Shown: positions 34,217-43,400 of the stretch, piece after piece
How the letters are laid out: each line of letters starts with the position of its first letter
How positions within the stretch are numbered: the first letter of the stretch is position 1
Assembly: GCF_000243675.2 (NCBI RefSeq)
Contig: NZ_AHMM02000015.1
Span: 852,001 to 916,000, forward strand
Length of the DNA: 64,000 bases
Origin: Leptospira inadai serovar Lyme str. 10
GTDB lineage: Bacteria > Spirochaetota > Leptospiria > Leptospirales > Leptospiraceae
Direction of reading: 5' to 3'
The notes under the pieces: generated by a model
What the model saw: only the letters and a program-made list of their open reading frames with translations
What the model was told of the DNA's origin: nothing
The model's database searches: none
Program-made: the position numbers and the translations under genes

Positions 34217-35935
34217 TCATTGCAGAAGTTCTCTTACCGGCATCGCTTGCTGGTTTAAAAAACTGGGAAGACGCCTACGAATTCTCAAGTAAATCAAATA
34301 ATAAACGAACCGAAGTGCGGGATGAAACAGTAATTTGTCCAAGATCCGGTATGAACTTTGTCGGCGGACGAAACGTTTGAGCATGGTGCGGGCAAAAAAA
34401 CCGATCTTTTTCCTTTGCGGAAGTATGTGGAACTGGTAGGCGTTCGAATACTGAAGTGCGTATATCTTTGCCTTTTCTATTGTCTCTTGAAAAATAGGGT
34501 CGCTCTGGCTTGGATCGGTCGCATATAATAGACGGCGACAAAGCAGGAGTAAATAAAACGTGTCCCGTTGGAACTCGAATTCGTAAGGAAGTTTGAGCGC
34601 CTCGGCAATTTGTCGCATTTCTTCCAAAAGTCGAAAGGCGGCTTCTCCTTGATGTATCGAATACATTCCGTTTTTTGAAAGTGCCGAATAAAGAAATCTA
34701 AATGGATCGGAAATGGTAACCCTGTCCCAAGTCACGTGCAATAGGGGAGGGATCCTGACTCGATGAAGGTAATATGTGTTTCGTGCGAATTCCGGATCGT
34801 AAAGCAGGTCCTCTATAACCCTGTCGCTGAGTTTTAGAAAGTGAAGAAATTCGTCGGAATTGGAGTTCCCGAAAAATCTACGAACGCATTTTTCGACCGA
34901 CCAGTTCTTAGTAAAAAGTTTTAAAGCTACGAAAGTATTCAATTCGTTCCAATAAGAAGAATGCTTTAGAAAGGTAAAGTTTCGGAAAGAAGACCAGCCG
35001 CCGGTCTGAGTCCAAATGCTGAGGCCGACCATGTTTTTGGCATTCTTAAGTTGGATTCTGTATCGATCGTAAAACCATCCGATAAAGGAGGGAAATTCGC
35101 CGAATCCCTCGTATTCTCTTCGAGCCTGTAGTTCTATCAATTTCGGACGGTCATCCTCCAGGAACAGCGGGTTTAGAGGAAGATAGCGGAAAAAATCACC
35201 TTCTCCGTATTTCATGGAGATGATCAAAGATCGACTATGGATGTTTCTGAAAACGTTCCGATAGGTCTCCGGATTCCAAATCAGGTCTCCGATCTCGTAA
35301 GCTCCCAACGTCCAGGTCCTAAATATTAATTTTTTATTATATTTTTCGAAGACGGGTAGAATCCGGTTTAAAAATTCGTTGACTTCTGCAGGCGTTCTCA
35401 ATAAAAGTTTACTTCGAAAATCCCCCCTTACATCCACTCCGTCCGATTCTCCGATTCGAAGAACGATTCCGTCGACCTCCGGAAAATCCCGAAAGAAGGA
35501 TTCCAGACCGGTCATGAAAATCTTCGTCGAATGATCCAGATTTCCCTTCGTTTTCTCTTCGAGATTTTTATTGGAAGTGAAGAAATCCGTCGTGAGAAAT
35601 ATCTTCAAATTCGCTTCCGAGGCGATCTTAAACAATTTCTTATATTTCTTTCGATAGGAGGAAATTTTCCGGTTCAATTCCCGGGAATAAAAAGGATGAG
35701 GTATAAGATAACAAAGTTCGTCTATCGTAACGGCGTTGAATCCGAGTTTGGATACTCTTTTGGTATAAGTACGGAAGGACTCGCGGACGCGTTTATGTTT
35801 TTTTTTGGAAGGGAAGGAGGATTTATTTTTTTCCAAGGAGATCAGCGGGGCCTTGGACCAATTTACCGTTCCTTTTGCATGCTCTAAGAAAAAGGGTGCG
35901 GAGGTGTCTACGATCGTTAAAAATTTTTGAGACAT
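34217..35935 (-). CDS. TIM-barrel glycoside-hydrolase-like protein (substrate unknown)
   Basis: A 572-residue soluble protein. I start it at the ATG at 35935, 4 bases after the EamA gene stop; a start at 35986 would overlap that gene. The N-terminal half has the alternating strand/helix pattern of a (beta/alpha)8 barrel: FNAVTIDELCYLIPHPFY, LKIFLTTDFFT, EVDGIVLRIGESDG, KLIFRTWTLGAYEIGD, SLIISMKYGEGDFF, FPSFIGWFYDR and MVGLSIWTQTGGWS. It recalls GH20/GH67-type enzymes, with acidic residues at strand ends (the E of RIGESDG, the E of KYGEGD). The C-terminal ~220 residues are helical. No signal peptide is visible, so it would be cytoplasmic. The family call is by fold pattern only. Confidence 0.45.
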   Translation of the reverse strand: MSQKFLTIVDTSAPFFLEHAKGTVNWSKAPLISLEKNKSSFPSKKKHKRVRESFRTYTKRVSKLGFNAVTIDELCYLIPHPFYSRELNRKISSYRKKYKKLFKIASEANLKIFLTTDFFTSNKNLEEKTKGNLDHSTKIFMTGLESFFRDFPEVDGIVLRIGESDGVDVRGDFRSKLLLRTPAEVNEFLNRILPVFEKYNKKLIFRTWTLGAYEIGDLIWNPETYRNVFRNIHSRSLIISMKYGEGDFFRYLPLNPLFLEDDRPKLIELQARREYEGFGEFPSFIGWFYDRYRIQLKNAKNMVGLSIWTQTGGWSSFRNFTFLKHSSYWNELNTFVALKLFTKNWSVEKCVRRFFGNSNSDEFLHFLKLSDRVIEDLLYDPEFARNTYYLHRVRIPPLLHVTWDRVTISDPFRFLYSALSKNGMYSIHQGEAAFRLLEEMRQIAEALKLPYEFEFQRDTFYLLLLCRRLLYATDPSQSDPIFQETIEKAKIYALQYSNAYQFHILPQRKKIGFFARTMLKRFVRRQSSYRILDKLLFHPALRFVYYLIYLRIRRRLPSFLNQQAMPVRELLQ

Positions 35936-35939
35936 GGAT

Positions 35940-36806
35940 TTATTCTGAATTACGATTGTATCTAAAGGATTCCACGAAGGCGGCAACTAGGATCAAAGTC
36001 CCTCCCAGGAATTCTTCCTTTCTTGGAAATTCCCCCAGAACCAACCAAGCAAGAACCGCGGAATAAACCGGTTGTATTGTCGAAAGTAAACCTACAGTCT
36101 TTACTTTCATTTTAAATACCGCCTTAATGTACATCGTATGTCCGATCGCCGTGAAAAAGGTTCCTAATAAAAATACCAAGGCCCAATCTTGTCCGCTTTT
36201 GAAGGTATCTTCCAGAAAGAGAATCGGGGAAAGTATTACGCAGGATGCCACGCTTTGATGGAACATCACCTGCGAGGAGCCGTGTCCGGATAGATATTTT
36301 TTTGTCAGTAGATTTCGTACTGCTAGTGTAAGAGCGGATATAAGCCCTATGATCACGCCGACAAAATATTCGTTGGCAATGGTAAATTCCGGAACTAAAA
36401 ACCACATCCCCACGCATACGAAGCCTGCCATAGCGATATCGGAAACTTTCAGCTTTACTTTGAAAAAGAAAGGTTCGAGTAAAACCGTCCAAATAGGATG
36501 AGTGAATAAGGTTAGGACGGCTATCGCTACGCTGGAAATTTGCGCGGACGAGAAAAACGTCACCCAGTGAGCGGCGAGAAGAACTCCTAATCCTAAAGAG
36601 ATCCTGTTGTCGCGTTTGGAAGAGAAAAGGATCGGTCTTTTTCTTAAATAAAGAAGGGATCCGAGGAGAAGACTAGAAAATAAAGTTCTTCCCCAAGTGA
36701 TTACGGAAGGAGAATAGGGAAGGAGATGAGAGAAGAGTACGTTCCCGCTGATAATCAATTGGGAGATTTGGAATTCTAAATAGGTTCGGAGACGATTTTC
36801 TTCCAT
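35940..36806 (-). CDS. EamA/DMT-family membrane transporter
   Basis: A 288-residue protein with about ten membrane helices arranged as two EamA repeats, e.g. PSVITWGRTLFSSLLLGSLLYL, VAIAVLTLFTHPIWTVLLEPFFF, YFVGVIIGLISALTLAVRNLL and VGLLSTIQPVYSAVLAWLVLGE. The helix-end Pro and the LGE motif preceding helix 10 are typical. Members export metabolites or amino acids; the substrate is not predictable. It is first in a likely three-gene run (EamA, glycoside-hydrolase-like, MORN) with spacings of 4 and 7 bases. Confidence 0.85.
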   Translation of the reverse strand: MEENRLRTYLEFQISQLIISGNVLFSHLLPYSPSVITWGRTLFSSLLLGSLLYLRKRPILFSSKRDNRISLGLGVLLAAHWVTFFSSAQISSVAIAVLTLFTHPIWTVLLEPFFFKVKLKVSDIAMAGFVCVGMWFLVPEFTIANEYFVGVIIGLISALTLAVRNLLTKKYLSGHGSSQVMFHQSVASCVILSPILFLEDTFKSGQDWALVFLLGTFFTAIGHTMYIKAVFKMKVKTVGLLSTIQPVYSAVLAWLVLGEFPRKEEFLGGTLILVAAFVESFRYNRNSE

Positions 36807-36842
36807 GGAAGTTCGTCTAGTTTTGGAATACCGTAAGAAAAG

Positions 36843-36874
36843 AAAAGGAAATCCCTCGCGGAGATTTCCTTTTT
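36843..36874 (-). terminator. terminator of the desaturase gene
   Basis: AAAAGGAAATC and GATTTCCTTTT form a perfect 11-bp stem with a 9-base loop and T-rich flanks on both strands, about 35 bases beyond the desaturase stop. Confidence 0.75.
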
Positions 36875-36908
36875 AAAGCGGCTGTAATAATTCTTTTAAC
36901 GGAATTAG

Positions 36909-37979
36909 TTATGCAATTTGAGTGATCGTTGAAGGGGTTTCCTTTCCGAGGCGATTGGCTCGGAAAATGCTACCGAAATCGTTAAATCTAATTCCGTATC
37001 GTCTCATCGCCGGATGAACAAAGGGCGCCACCGCTTGCCGGAGATAGAAAGGCTGATTCACTACAAAGTGATGAATTCCGTGGGTACTACCGAAATTAAA
37101 GCAGAAGAGATGCAGCGGAAGGAGAAGCCAGGAGTTTAGAACCTGAGTCTGATCATACAATCCCTTTACGTCCCCGTAATAATGCATATTGGACGAGACG
37201 ATCTGAATACTAGTTTGGCGGATCCAATTAGGTATTAAGTAAACGACCGCCGAAATATTTAGGAATGTGCGGATTCCGTCCAGCCAAGCAGGTTCGCTTA
37301 TCGGCTTTCCTAAATAATCGTTAATAATGTAAAACGCATTCAGGAAAAGGAAATTATACCATAGATGATAAAAGATCACGAGGTAAGGCCAGCTGGATCG
37401 AGTGATTTCTCTCCGCTTAAATTTGGGAGCTTCCTTTCTGAGTCTATGAGCTTGAAAGAGAAACGATAGATTTCCGTCGATCATCGTCAAAAGACGTTTT
37501 AGGCCGAAGTTCATTCCGTTTCCGATCAACCTCTCCTCGATATCCTCCTTATGGCCGGAGACCTTGTGATGCAGGGTATGGATCATTCTTCTATACCAGG
37601 GACTAACGGTATTTCCCCTAAAGATCCATACGACCCAAAACATAAAGTTTTGCTTTTTTAGGTTATCCTTATAATAAAGGTTATGGATCAAATCATGTTC
37701 GATTTCGTGCAACAACGACGCTAAAATTCCGTTTGCGAGGATGCAGGTCCAAGCGGGAATGAATCCGGTGATATACAAGCCGGCAAATAGCAGCATTCCG
37801 ACAGCGGATCCGACGGTGATTCCCATTCCTAATCGGTCCTGGTTTTTTAAAAAAGGGAATCTTCTCCGTAGTTGTCTATCTCGGAATCGGATCCATTTCA
37901 TGATCCTTTTACTTCTTTCCTTATCGGAAAGTTTTAGACCCGGTTTGGTTGGAACTATTCTTTGCGTGATTGCAGTCAT
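36909..37979 (-). CDS. membrane fatty acid desaturase
   Basis: A 356-residue di-iron membrane enzyme of the fatty acid desaturase/hydroxylase family, acting on acyl chains at the inner membrane. The three His boxes are clear: HEIEHDLIH (about 92-100), HTLHHKVSGH (about 138-147) and HGIHHFV (about 307-313). Hydrophobic helices flank them (MGITVGSAVGMLLFAGLYI). I chose the ATG at 37979 because GGAGAGG precedes it; the ATG 15 bases upstream has no ribosome site. The AraC-type regulator gene lies 105 bases upstream on the same strand and may control it, plausibly in membrane adaptation. Confidence 0.85.
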   Translation of the reverse strand: MTAITQRIVPTKPGLKLSDKERSKRIMKWIRFRDRQLRRRFPFLKNQDRLGMGITVGSAVGMLLFAGLYITGFIPAWTCILANGILASLLHEIEHDLIHNLYYKDNLKKQNFMFWVVWIFRGNTVSPWYRRMIHTLHHKVSGHKEDIEERLIGNGMNFGLKRLLTMIDGNLSFLFQAHRLRKEAPKFKRREITRSSWPYLVIFYHLWYNFLFLNAFYIINDYLGKPISEPAWLDGIRTFLNISAVVYLIPNWIRQTSIQIVSSNMHYYGDVKGLYDQTQVLNSWLLLPLHLFCFNFGSTHGIHHFVVNQPFYLRQAVAPFVHPAMRRYGIRFNDFGSIFRANRLGKETPSTITQIA

Positions 37980-38084
37980 CGGTTTCCTCTCCATCTTTTC
38001 GATTGAATCGAATTTAACCGATTTCTGGTCTACCGTCGTCCCAATAGATCGAATGCCACTTGATGTTTCGTCCTAAACTATAAA

Positions 38085-39233
38085 TTACGACTGCCCGGAG
38101 GTCCGGTATTCGGAAGGAGTCTGGCCGGTGTGTTTCTGAAATGCCCTGTGGAAGGATGATTTTGTCCGAAATCCGACTTCGAATGCGATATCTAGAACGG
38201 ATCGATTCCGATCCGTCCGCAAAAGTTCACAGGCTTCTCGAATCCTAAAATCGTTTACGAACGCTGCAAAGTTTTTTCCGAGTTCTTGGTTGATTAATTC
38301 GGAAACCTGATGGGTCGAGAGAGCGAGCTCGTCGGCTAAATCGGCCAAGCTTAACTCCTCGTCTCGATAGAGCCGATCTTTTTCCATAATTTGCAAAAGG
38401 GTCTCTTTGAGAGCCGCTCGGTCTAGCCCCTGCAATAAGGAACGGGAATATTTCTGGCGCGTAGCCTGCGCTACTTCTTGCAAAGCCCGAAAAAATTCCG
38501 GACGTTTATGGCCGATCAAATAGGCAAGGCAAAGGCTACAGCTCATCATCGCGGAGTTTTCCAACAGGTACAATGGATTGCGGGTAAGCAGATAAATCGC
38601 GCCTAAAACCAAATTCCAGAGAGTCGCCAAGACTAAGAAAAGAAGGATGCGAGTGGTCCATTCTTGCCGTAAAATTTCCGGACGAAAAAGATCCGAACTC
38701 TTCGTTAAAATAGCGATCACATATCCTAAGAGTAAGGTCAGAGGGACAAACAAAATCATCTCCCCGAGGGTGATTCCCGGTCGCGAGAGGAATGTCGAGA
38801 TGGAAATCACCATCTGATCTTCGGAAACAAAAATGCCCAGCAGATAGATGACCCAAAATGTTAGCGGGAGAAATAAATGGATTTTACTCAGGCCAAAGTA
38901 TCCGAATGATTCGGTTTCTCTTTCTACGCTTACTTGGTGAATTCCATAGAGAACGGGACCGACACAGCCTAAAGTCGGTAAATAAGCGAGAGATAGGAGC
39001 GGCATCGTCTGATAAAAGCCCGAAAGGATGGAGGCTGAGCATGCTTGGAAAATCCCAATCGAGGCAAACAGCAAGGCCAGGAGTCTATTCAGGGCGGTTT
39101 TTCGTTCGATAACGATCTGCCCTAAACACATAAGAAATCCCAGAGAAATACCGAAATGAACCATCCACCAAAGAATCGCCAACCACGGGCCGGTTTCAGG
39201 CTGGTTTCCTAGTAAATAGGATGAGTTTGGCAT
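38085..39233 (-). CDS. AraC-family regulator with seven-helix membrane N-terminus
   Basis: A 382-residue protein. Roughly seven hydrophobic helices fill residues 15-240 (LAILWWMVHFGISLGFLMCL, LAYLPTLGCVGPVLYGI, LFLPLTFWVIYLLGIFV, LFVPLTLLLGYVIAIL, ILLFLVLATLWNLVLGAIYLL, MMSCSLCLAYLIG). The C-terminal ~100 residues are an AraC DNA-binding domain: LSLADLADELALSTHQVSELINQ, then the second motif SVLDIAFEVGFRTKSSFHRAFQKHTGQTPSEYR. This layout is widespread in Leptospira and suggests a regulator that senses a membrane or external signal. The start at 39233 (MPNSS) is chosen because an upstream in-frame codon would run toward the microsatellite. A perfect 7-bp tandem repeat begins 43 bases upstream of the start. 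Confidence 0.8.
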   Translation of the reverse strand: MPNSSYLLGNQPETGPWLAILWWMVHFGISLGFLMCLGQIVIERKTALNRLLALLFASIGIFQACSASILSGFYQTMPLLSLAYLPTLGCVGPVLYGIHQVSVERETESFGYFGLSKIHLFLPLTFWVIYLLGIFVSEDQMVISISTFLSRPGITLGEMILFVPLTLLLGYVIAILTKSSDLFRPEILRQEWTTRILLFLVLATLWNLVLGAIYLLTRNPLYLLENSAMMSCSLCLAYLIGHKRPEFFRALQEVAQATRQKYSRSLLQGLDRAALKETLLQIMEKDRLYRDEELSLADLADELALSTHQVSELINQELGKNFAAFVNDFRIREACELLRTDRNRSVLDIAFEVGFRTKSSFHRAFQKHTGQTPSEYRTSGQS

Positions 39234-39275
39234 GCCAAGAAAGATCCGACTAGTTTGCCGAGCTGTCAAGGAATT

Positions 39276-39404
39276 AGAGGACAGAGGACAGAGGACAGAG
39301 GACAGAGGACAGAGGACAGAGGACAGAGGACAGAGGACAGAGGACAGAGGACAGAGGACAGAGGACAGAGGACAGAGGACAGAGGACAGAGGACAGAGGA
39401 CAGA
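39276..39404. repeat. perfect AGAGGAC microsatellite, 18.4 copies
   Basis: 129 bases of uninterrupted AGAGGAC. It lies immediately upstream of the AraC-type regulator gene (minus strand), within its likely promoter. The same heptamer builds the arms of the dispersed element family. Confidence 0.95.
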
Positions 39405-39448
39405 TAATTATTTCTATTACCCTGACAACAATTTTTTTAAAAACGAAT

Positions 39449-39566
39449 TATGTTGGAGCTCCTGTGCGATAGATCTTTCCTCTACCTTAGCTGCCTTTCC
39501 GACATTGAGCAGCTTCTGTCTAGCGTGAGCAAAGCGAACGCGTCTGTCCTCAGTCTTCTGTCCTCT
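39449..39566 (-). repeat. AGARGAC element in inverse orientation
   Basis: On the plus strand it reads GGAGCTCCTGTGCGATAGATC, then CCGACATTGAGCAGCTTCTG, the GC-rich insert and TCCTCAGTCTTCTGTCCTCTG. The rest of the stretch 39405-40418 holds three related copies and AT-rich spacer; I see no gene in it. Confidence 0.7.
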
Positions 39567-39760
39567 GAAAACGAATTATGTTGGAGCGAGGTGCTACTGG
39601 ATTTTCGGGGAGCGTCAGCAATTTTGTGTAAATGACGATTTTTAAAAAGATTCGTATGTTAGAATGGATCTTTCCTCTGCCTCAGAGGGTTTCCAACTAG
39701 TAGTAGCTTCTGTCTAGCGTGAGCAAAGCGAACGCGTCTGTCCTCAGTCTTCTGTCCTCT
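39567..39760. repeat. 194-bp tandem duplication, first copy
   Basis: Begins GAAAACGAATTATGTTGGAG and contains one inverse-orientation AGARGAC core (CCAACTAGTAGTAGCTTCTG) and its arm. Repeated with a few substitutions at 39761-39954. Confidence 0.8.
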
Positions 39761-39954
39761 GAAAACGAATTATGTTGGAGCGAGGTGTTACTGGATTTTG
39801 GGGGAGGGTCAGCAATTTTGTGTAAATGACGATTTTTAAAAAGATTCCTATGTTAGAATGGATCTTTCCTCTGCCTCAGAGGGTTTCCAACTAGTAGTAG
39901 CTTCTGTCTAGCGTGAGCAAAGTGAACGCGTCTGTCCTCAGTCGTCTGTCCTCT
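39761..39954. repeat. 194-bp tandem duplication, second copy
   Basis: Same layout as 39567-39760, differing at scattered bases (e.g. GGTGTTACTGG for GGTGCTACTGG, GTCGTCTG for GTCTTCTG). It is followed by the palindrome GGGAGCTCCC, also seen next to the element at 11364. Confidence 0.8.
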
Positions 39955-40123
39955 GCGCGGGAGCTCCCACAAAAAAGTCTTCATAAAAAATACTTGGCAA
40001 ATCCAGAGATTTATGATATAGAGCCAAGCACCCTCGCCCACGAGCCCTCCTCCGCCACCCGAAATCAGGGTGGGGGCCCACCGAATAACCCATACTAGTA
40101 CGATAGTACCGCTGCCTTTCCAA

Positions 40124-40206
40124 AAACGTGAGGCTCCGTCCTCCATAACCTTTCCAACCTCGAGTAGCTACTGTCTTCCGTCCTCAGTCTTCTGTCCTCT
40201 GAAAGT
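40124..40206 (-). repeat. AGARGAC element, short copy
   Basis: CCTTTCCAACCTCGAGTAGC followed by TACTGTCTTCCGTCCTCAGTC and CTTCTGTCCTCTGAAAGTC: the core end and one arm of the family in inverse orientation. Confidence 0.7.
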
Positions 40207-40418
40207 CGCAAATGATCTTTTGAGACTCGCTAGGGTTCCCATGGCATTTTAAATAACAATTGTTATGTAAAAATTTTCTCTTTTGCGTCGTATCTTTTTT
40301 TTTCTTAAAATTATTTTTTTTAAACGCCGGATTAAAATATAAGAGTGATATAAGACGGCTCTATGTAGCGGTCGCTATACTGTGTTTGCTTTCTCAAAAG
40401 CGGATTGGAATAGCGAAA

Positions 40419-43400
40419 ATGATTCAGAAGCTTCTTTGTATCCTCTTTGTCCCCTTACTGTTCTTGTGTTGCAAATCTAAGAACGATGCGATAGCTCCGG
40501 CCAGTTTTTATGATAATATTCCTACAACCGGGCTAAGACTGTTTAATCTTCTTGATAACTACCCGTCTTTGAAAGCGGGATTTCAGAGTCTCCAGCCGAT
40601 CCCTTTTAATAATCGTCTCGAAAGTTCGATGACCATTCCCTACCGGGAAGACATCGTCGGGTTTTTACGTTCTTCGAGCGATATGCTTCTGAATCCTAAC
40701 GCTCATGTCAGACAATCTTTATTAAAAGTCCATGATCTTTTAGATCGAATCGATAATGCACCCAATCAAGCTTTCGATACGTTACAGCCTTGGTTAGAAA
40801 AGTTAAGAGTCTACCAAAGGCCGGTTTTACGAAATCTGTCTCCGATAAGTCAGTCGGCACTGGCATACATGTACGCAACGTATTCCAAAGAAACGATGCA
40901 CGGAAAATTCCAAGAGCTCGCTTCCGTTTTGCGGGATCCTGAAATTAAAATCCTATTCGTAGAACTCGAAGACGTATTAGACAAGGCGCTGAATCGGAAT
41001 GCCAATGCTAAGGCCGCGGTGCAAGGTTTACTACAAGGAATGGTCGACCCTTCGCTCATTGCGGATAAGGTAATGAAGCAAAAATTGATTCAGATTATTT
41101 CTTCCATCGGAGATTCGTTCAACCAAAGGGCGGGCTTCAGCGATTTTAAATCCTCGGATACCGTACTAAAGGAATTAATTATTAATCTGGAAAAGTATTA
41201 TACGTTGGGAGGTGGCGTCTATTCCGATCCGACTTTGACGGATTATACGGACGCCGCTTACCCATCGGAATTTTCCATACTTTTAACCGAAGCCTTTCGG
41301 TATCTAAGGCCTATGCTGTCTTTCGGCGGAAGCTACACTGCGGACCCGAACGTTATTCTTTCCTTAAAACTGGCGCAGAATGTCGCTAATTTCGATTTTT
41401 CTAGGAGCATATCCGGAGTGGATTTTTCGATTCACGAATTGGTACGGATGGATGCTCTCGGCAGAGATAGGGTTAACGATACGAATAGTAGTCCGGTCAC
41501 AGCGCTTGAATCTCTCATGTTCATTTTGACGCTTTCGGATAAGTTCGGTTTTCGTTGGGAAAATCCTGCGGATACGTCGATGATGCGCTTGGAACCGAAC
41601 GGATCGGTAAACGGAGGTCCGATGACCGGCGGAGTTCTTACCGTAGGAGATAGCATTTACTCCCTCGGATCGACGATGACGGGAAGTATCGGGATAAAAT
41701 CCTTTATGAACCAGAGTTCTGTGGACGGCGCCGTTTTCAGAAACGGAGATGCGACTACTCCTACACCGTTTACGATTTCGATTAATACGCCAACGTTAAC
41801 TCTTTTGGAGGCACCGGATCCGAGCATACTTCCGTCGGCTAACAATACCGTCTATACGAAAACGATTCCGTTTATTATGAAATTGATTAGGAATGTCCTT
41901 ATTTCGGGGGGAGGGCCTTACTATAATCGGAACAGAACCGATGCATCGGGTGCGATCTATACGATTGACGGAAAAATGTACAAGGATTCGAACGGGGTCG
42001 ACCTGATTTATAAATCCAGTTGGAACACATCGGAATATAGAATTAAAGTCTCTAATACCGCCAGCGGTGCCTGCAATAGTACCAGCCTTTGCCGCTGGGT
42101 CGGACCAGGCGGAATGGAGACTAACGCTAATTATGCGAATAATTCCTTTACTCCTGTCCCCTCGGGAACGAACGCTTCCGGTGCGAAAGGCTGGAGCATT
42201 CCGGTTTGGGAGATCGCGAAAGACGATCAAACTCAAAGAGCGGTGAGTTCGGGTGAGGAAGCTCTTTATAAGAATTTTCAATGGCTTTTGCATGAAAAGC
42301 GGATGGTCGCAGTCATTCCTCTTCGAGCCTCCTTGGGGGCCGGAGTTCCGTATAAAATGGCCGCGTACGTTACTCTTATCGCAAACGGATTAACCGGTCT
42401 AATGGGCGCGACTCCGATCTTGCAGGACGGAACTAATTGCTCCGATAAAATCAACGGTATTTGGAGATTGAAACAGACGTTTCTAAAACCGGGTTGTGCG
42501 TCGTCTACTCAGCCGAATTTCAGACAACCCGGCATTCCCATCCTTCAGGCGAATTATTCCGATCTTCCCGGAGACAGCATGTTCTATTTGGAAGCCTGGG
42601 ATTACGGCACTACAGGTTCCGGTTCGTTGACGTTTAACAGTTTAGGCGATACTAGCGTTTACAGTATTTTTTATCCTCCGACTTCTTCCTACGGAGTGAT
42701 TCCGCAAGTAATCGCGGCAAATTTCTCGGTCATGGAAAGGCTTTCCTTCCTAACTTCCAGTCGCGTATTGGCCTCTTCGCCTGCCGATCCGACTCTTGGG
42801 AGCTCGGTCGATGCCTCTTGGGACCAACGAAACCGTTTACTCCCGCTGATTGTCGCTCTTGCGCAAACTTTGGACGATCAAGTCGATTCGGTTAACGGTA
42901 AAAATCCGTTTCAATTTCTAACAGGCCTTAGCGGAAGCTTAACTCGTCCTCTATTAGGAAGAATCACCGATACGGAACCCGGCTCGGGAGGAAGGCAGAT
43001 TGATGTCGTGAAAATCGTGAACTCGGATTCGAGCGTACGAAGCAATTCGGCTGGGCCCAACGAATATTTATTTCGATATCTGGATCCGGTTACTCAGAAG
43101 CCGATTCGGTCCCCCATTTCCATTCTTTCTGAAAATGACAGGCGCTACCAGGACGGCTTATTGAATTTAATGTCCCGCACGAACCTTATATCGACGTTTG
43201 TGCAAATGATGGCCGAGATGGGAAGACCGGAAAGAGCTGCCGGAGCCGTTCTTACATTTCAATCCTTAGCGAATCTTTTGGGAGAAGTAAAACTTACAAA
43301 CGAATCTCCCACCGCGATCCAATACAATTTGCAAACGTATTTGGAATCGGTCCGCGATATGTTGGCGGCCTATCCGGGAACAAGATCGTCTAACGTGTAT

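Noticed and set aside
39232..39528. Open frame through the AGAGGAC microsatellite coding for EDRGQRT repeats
   Set aside because: A 7-base repeat without stops is open in every frame; there is no ribosome site, and the frame is antisense to the AraC gene promoter.
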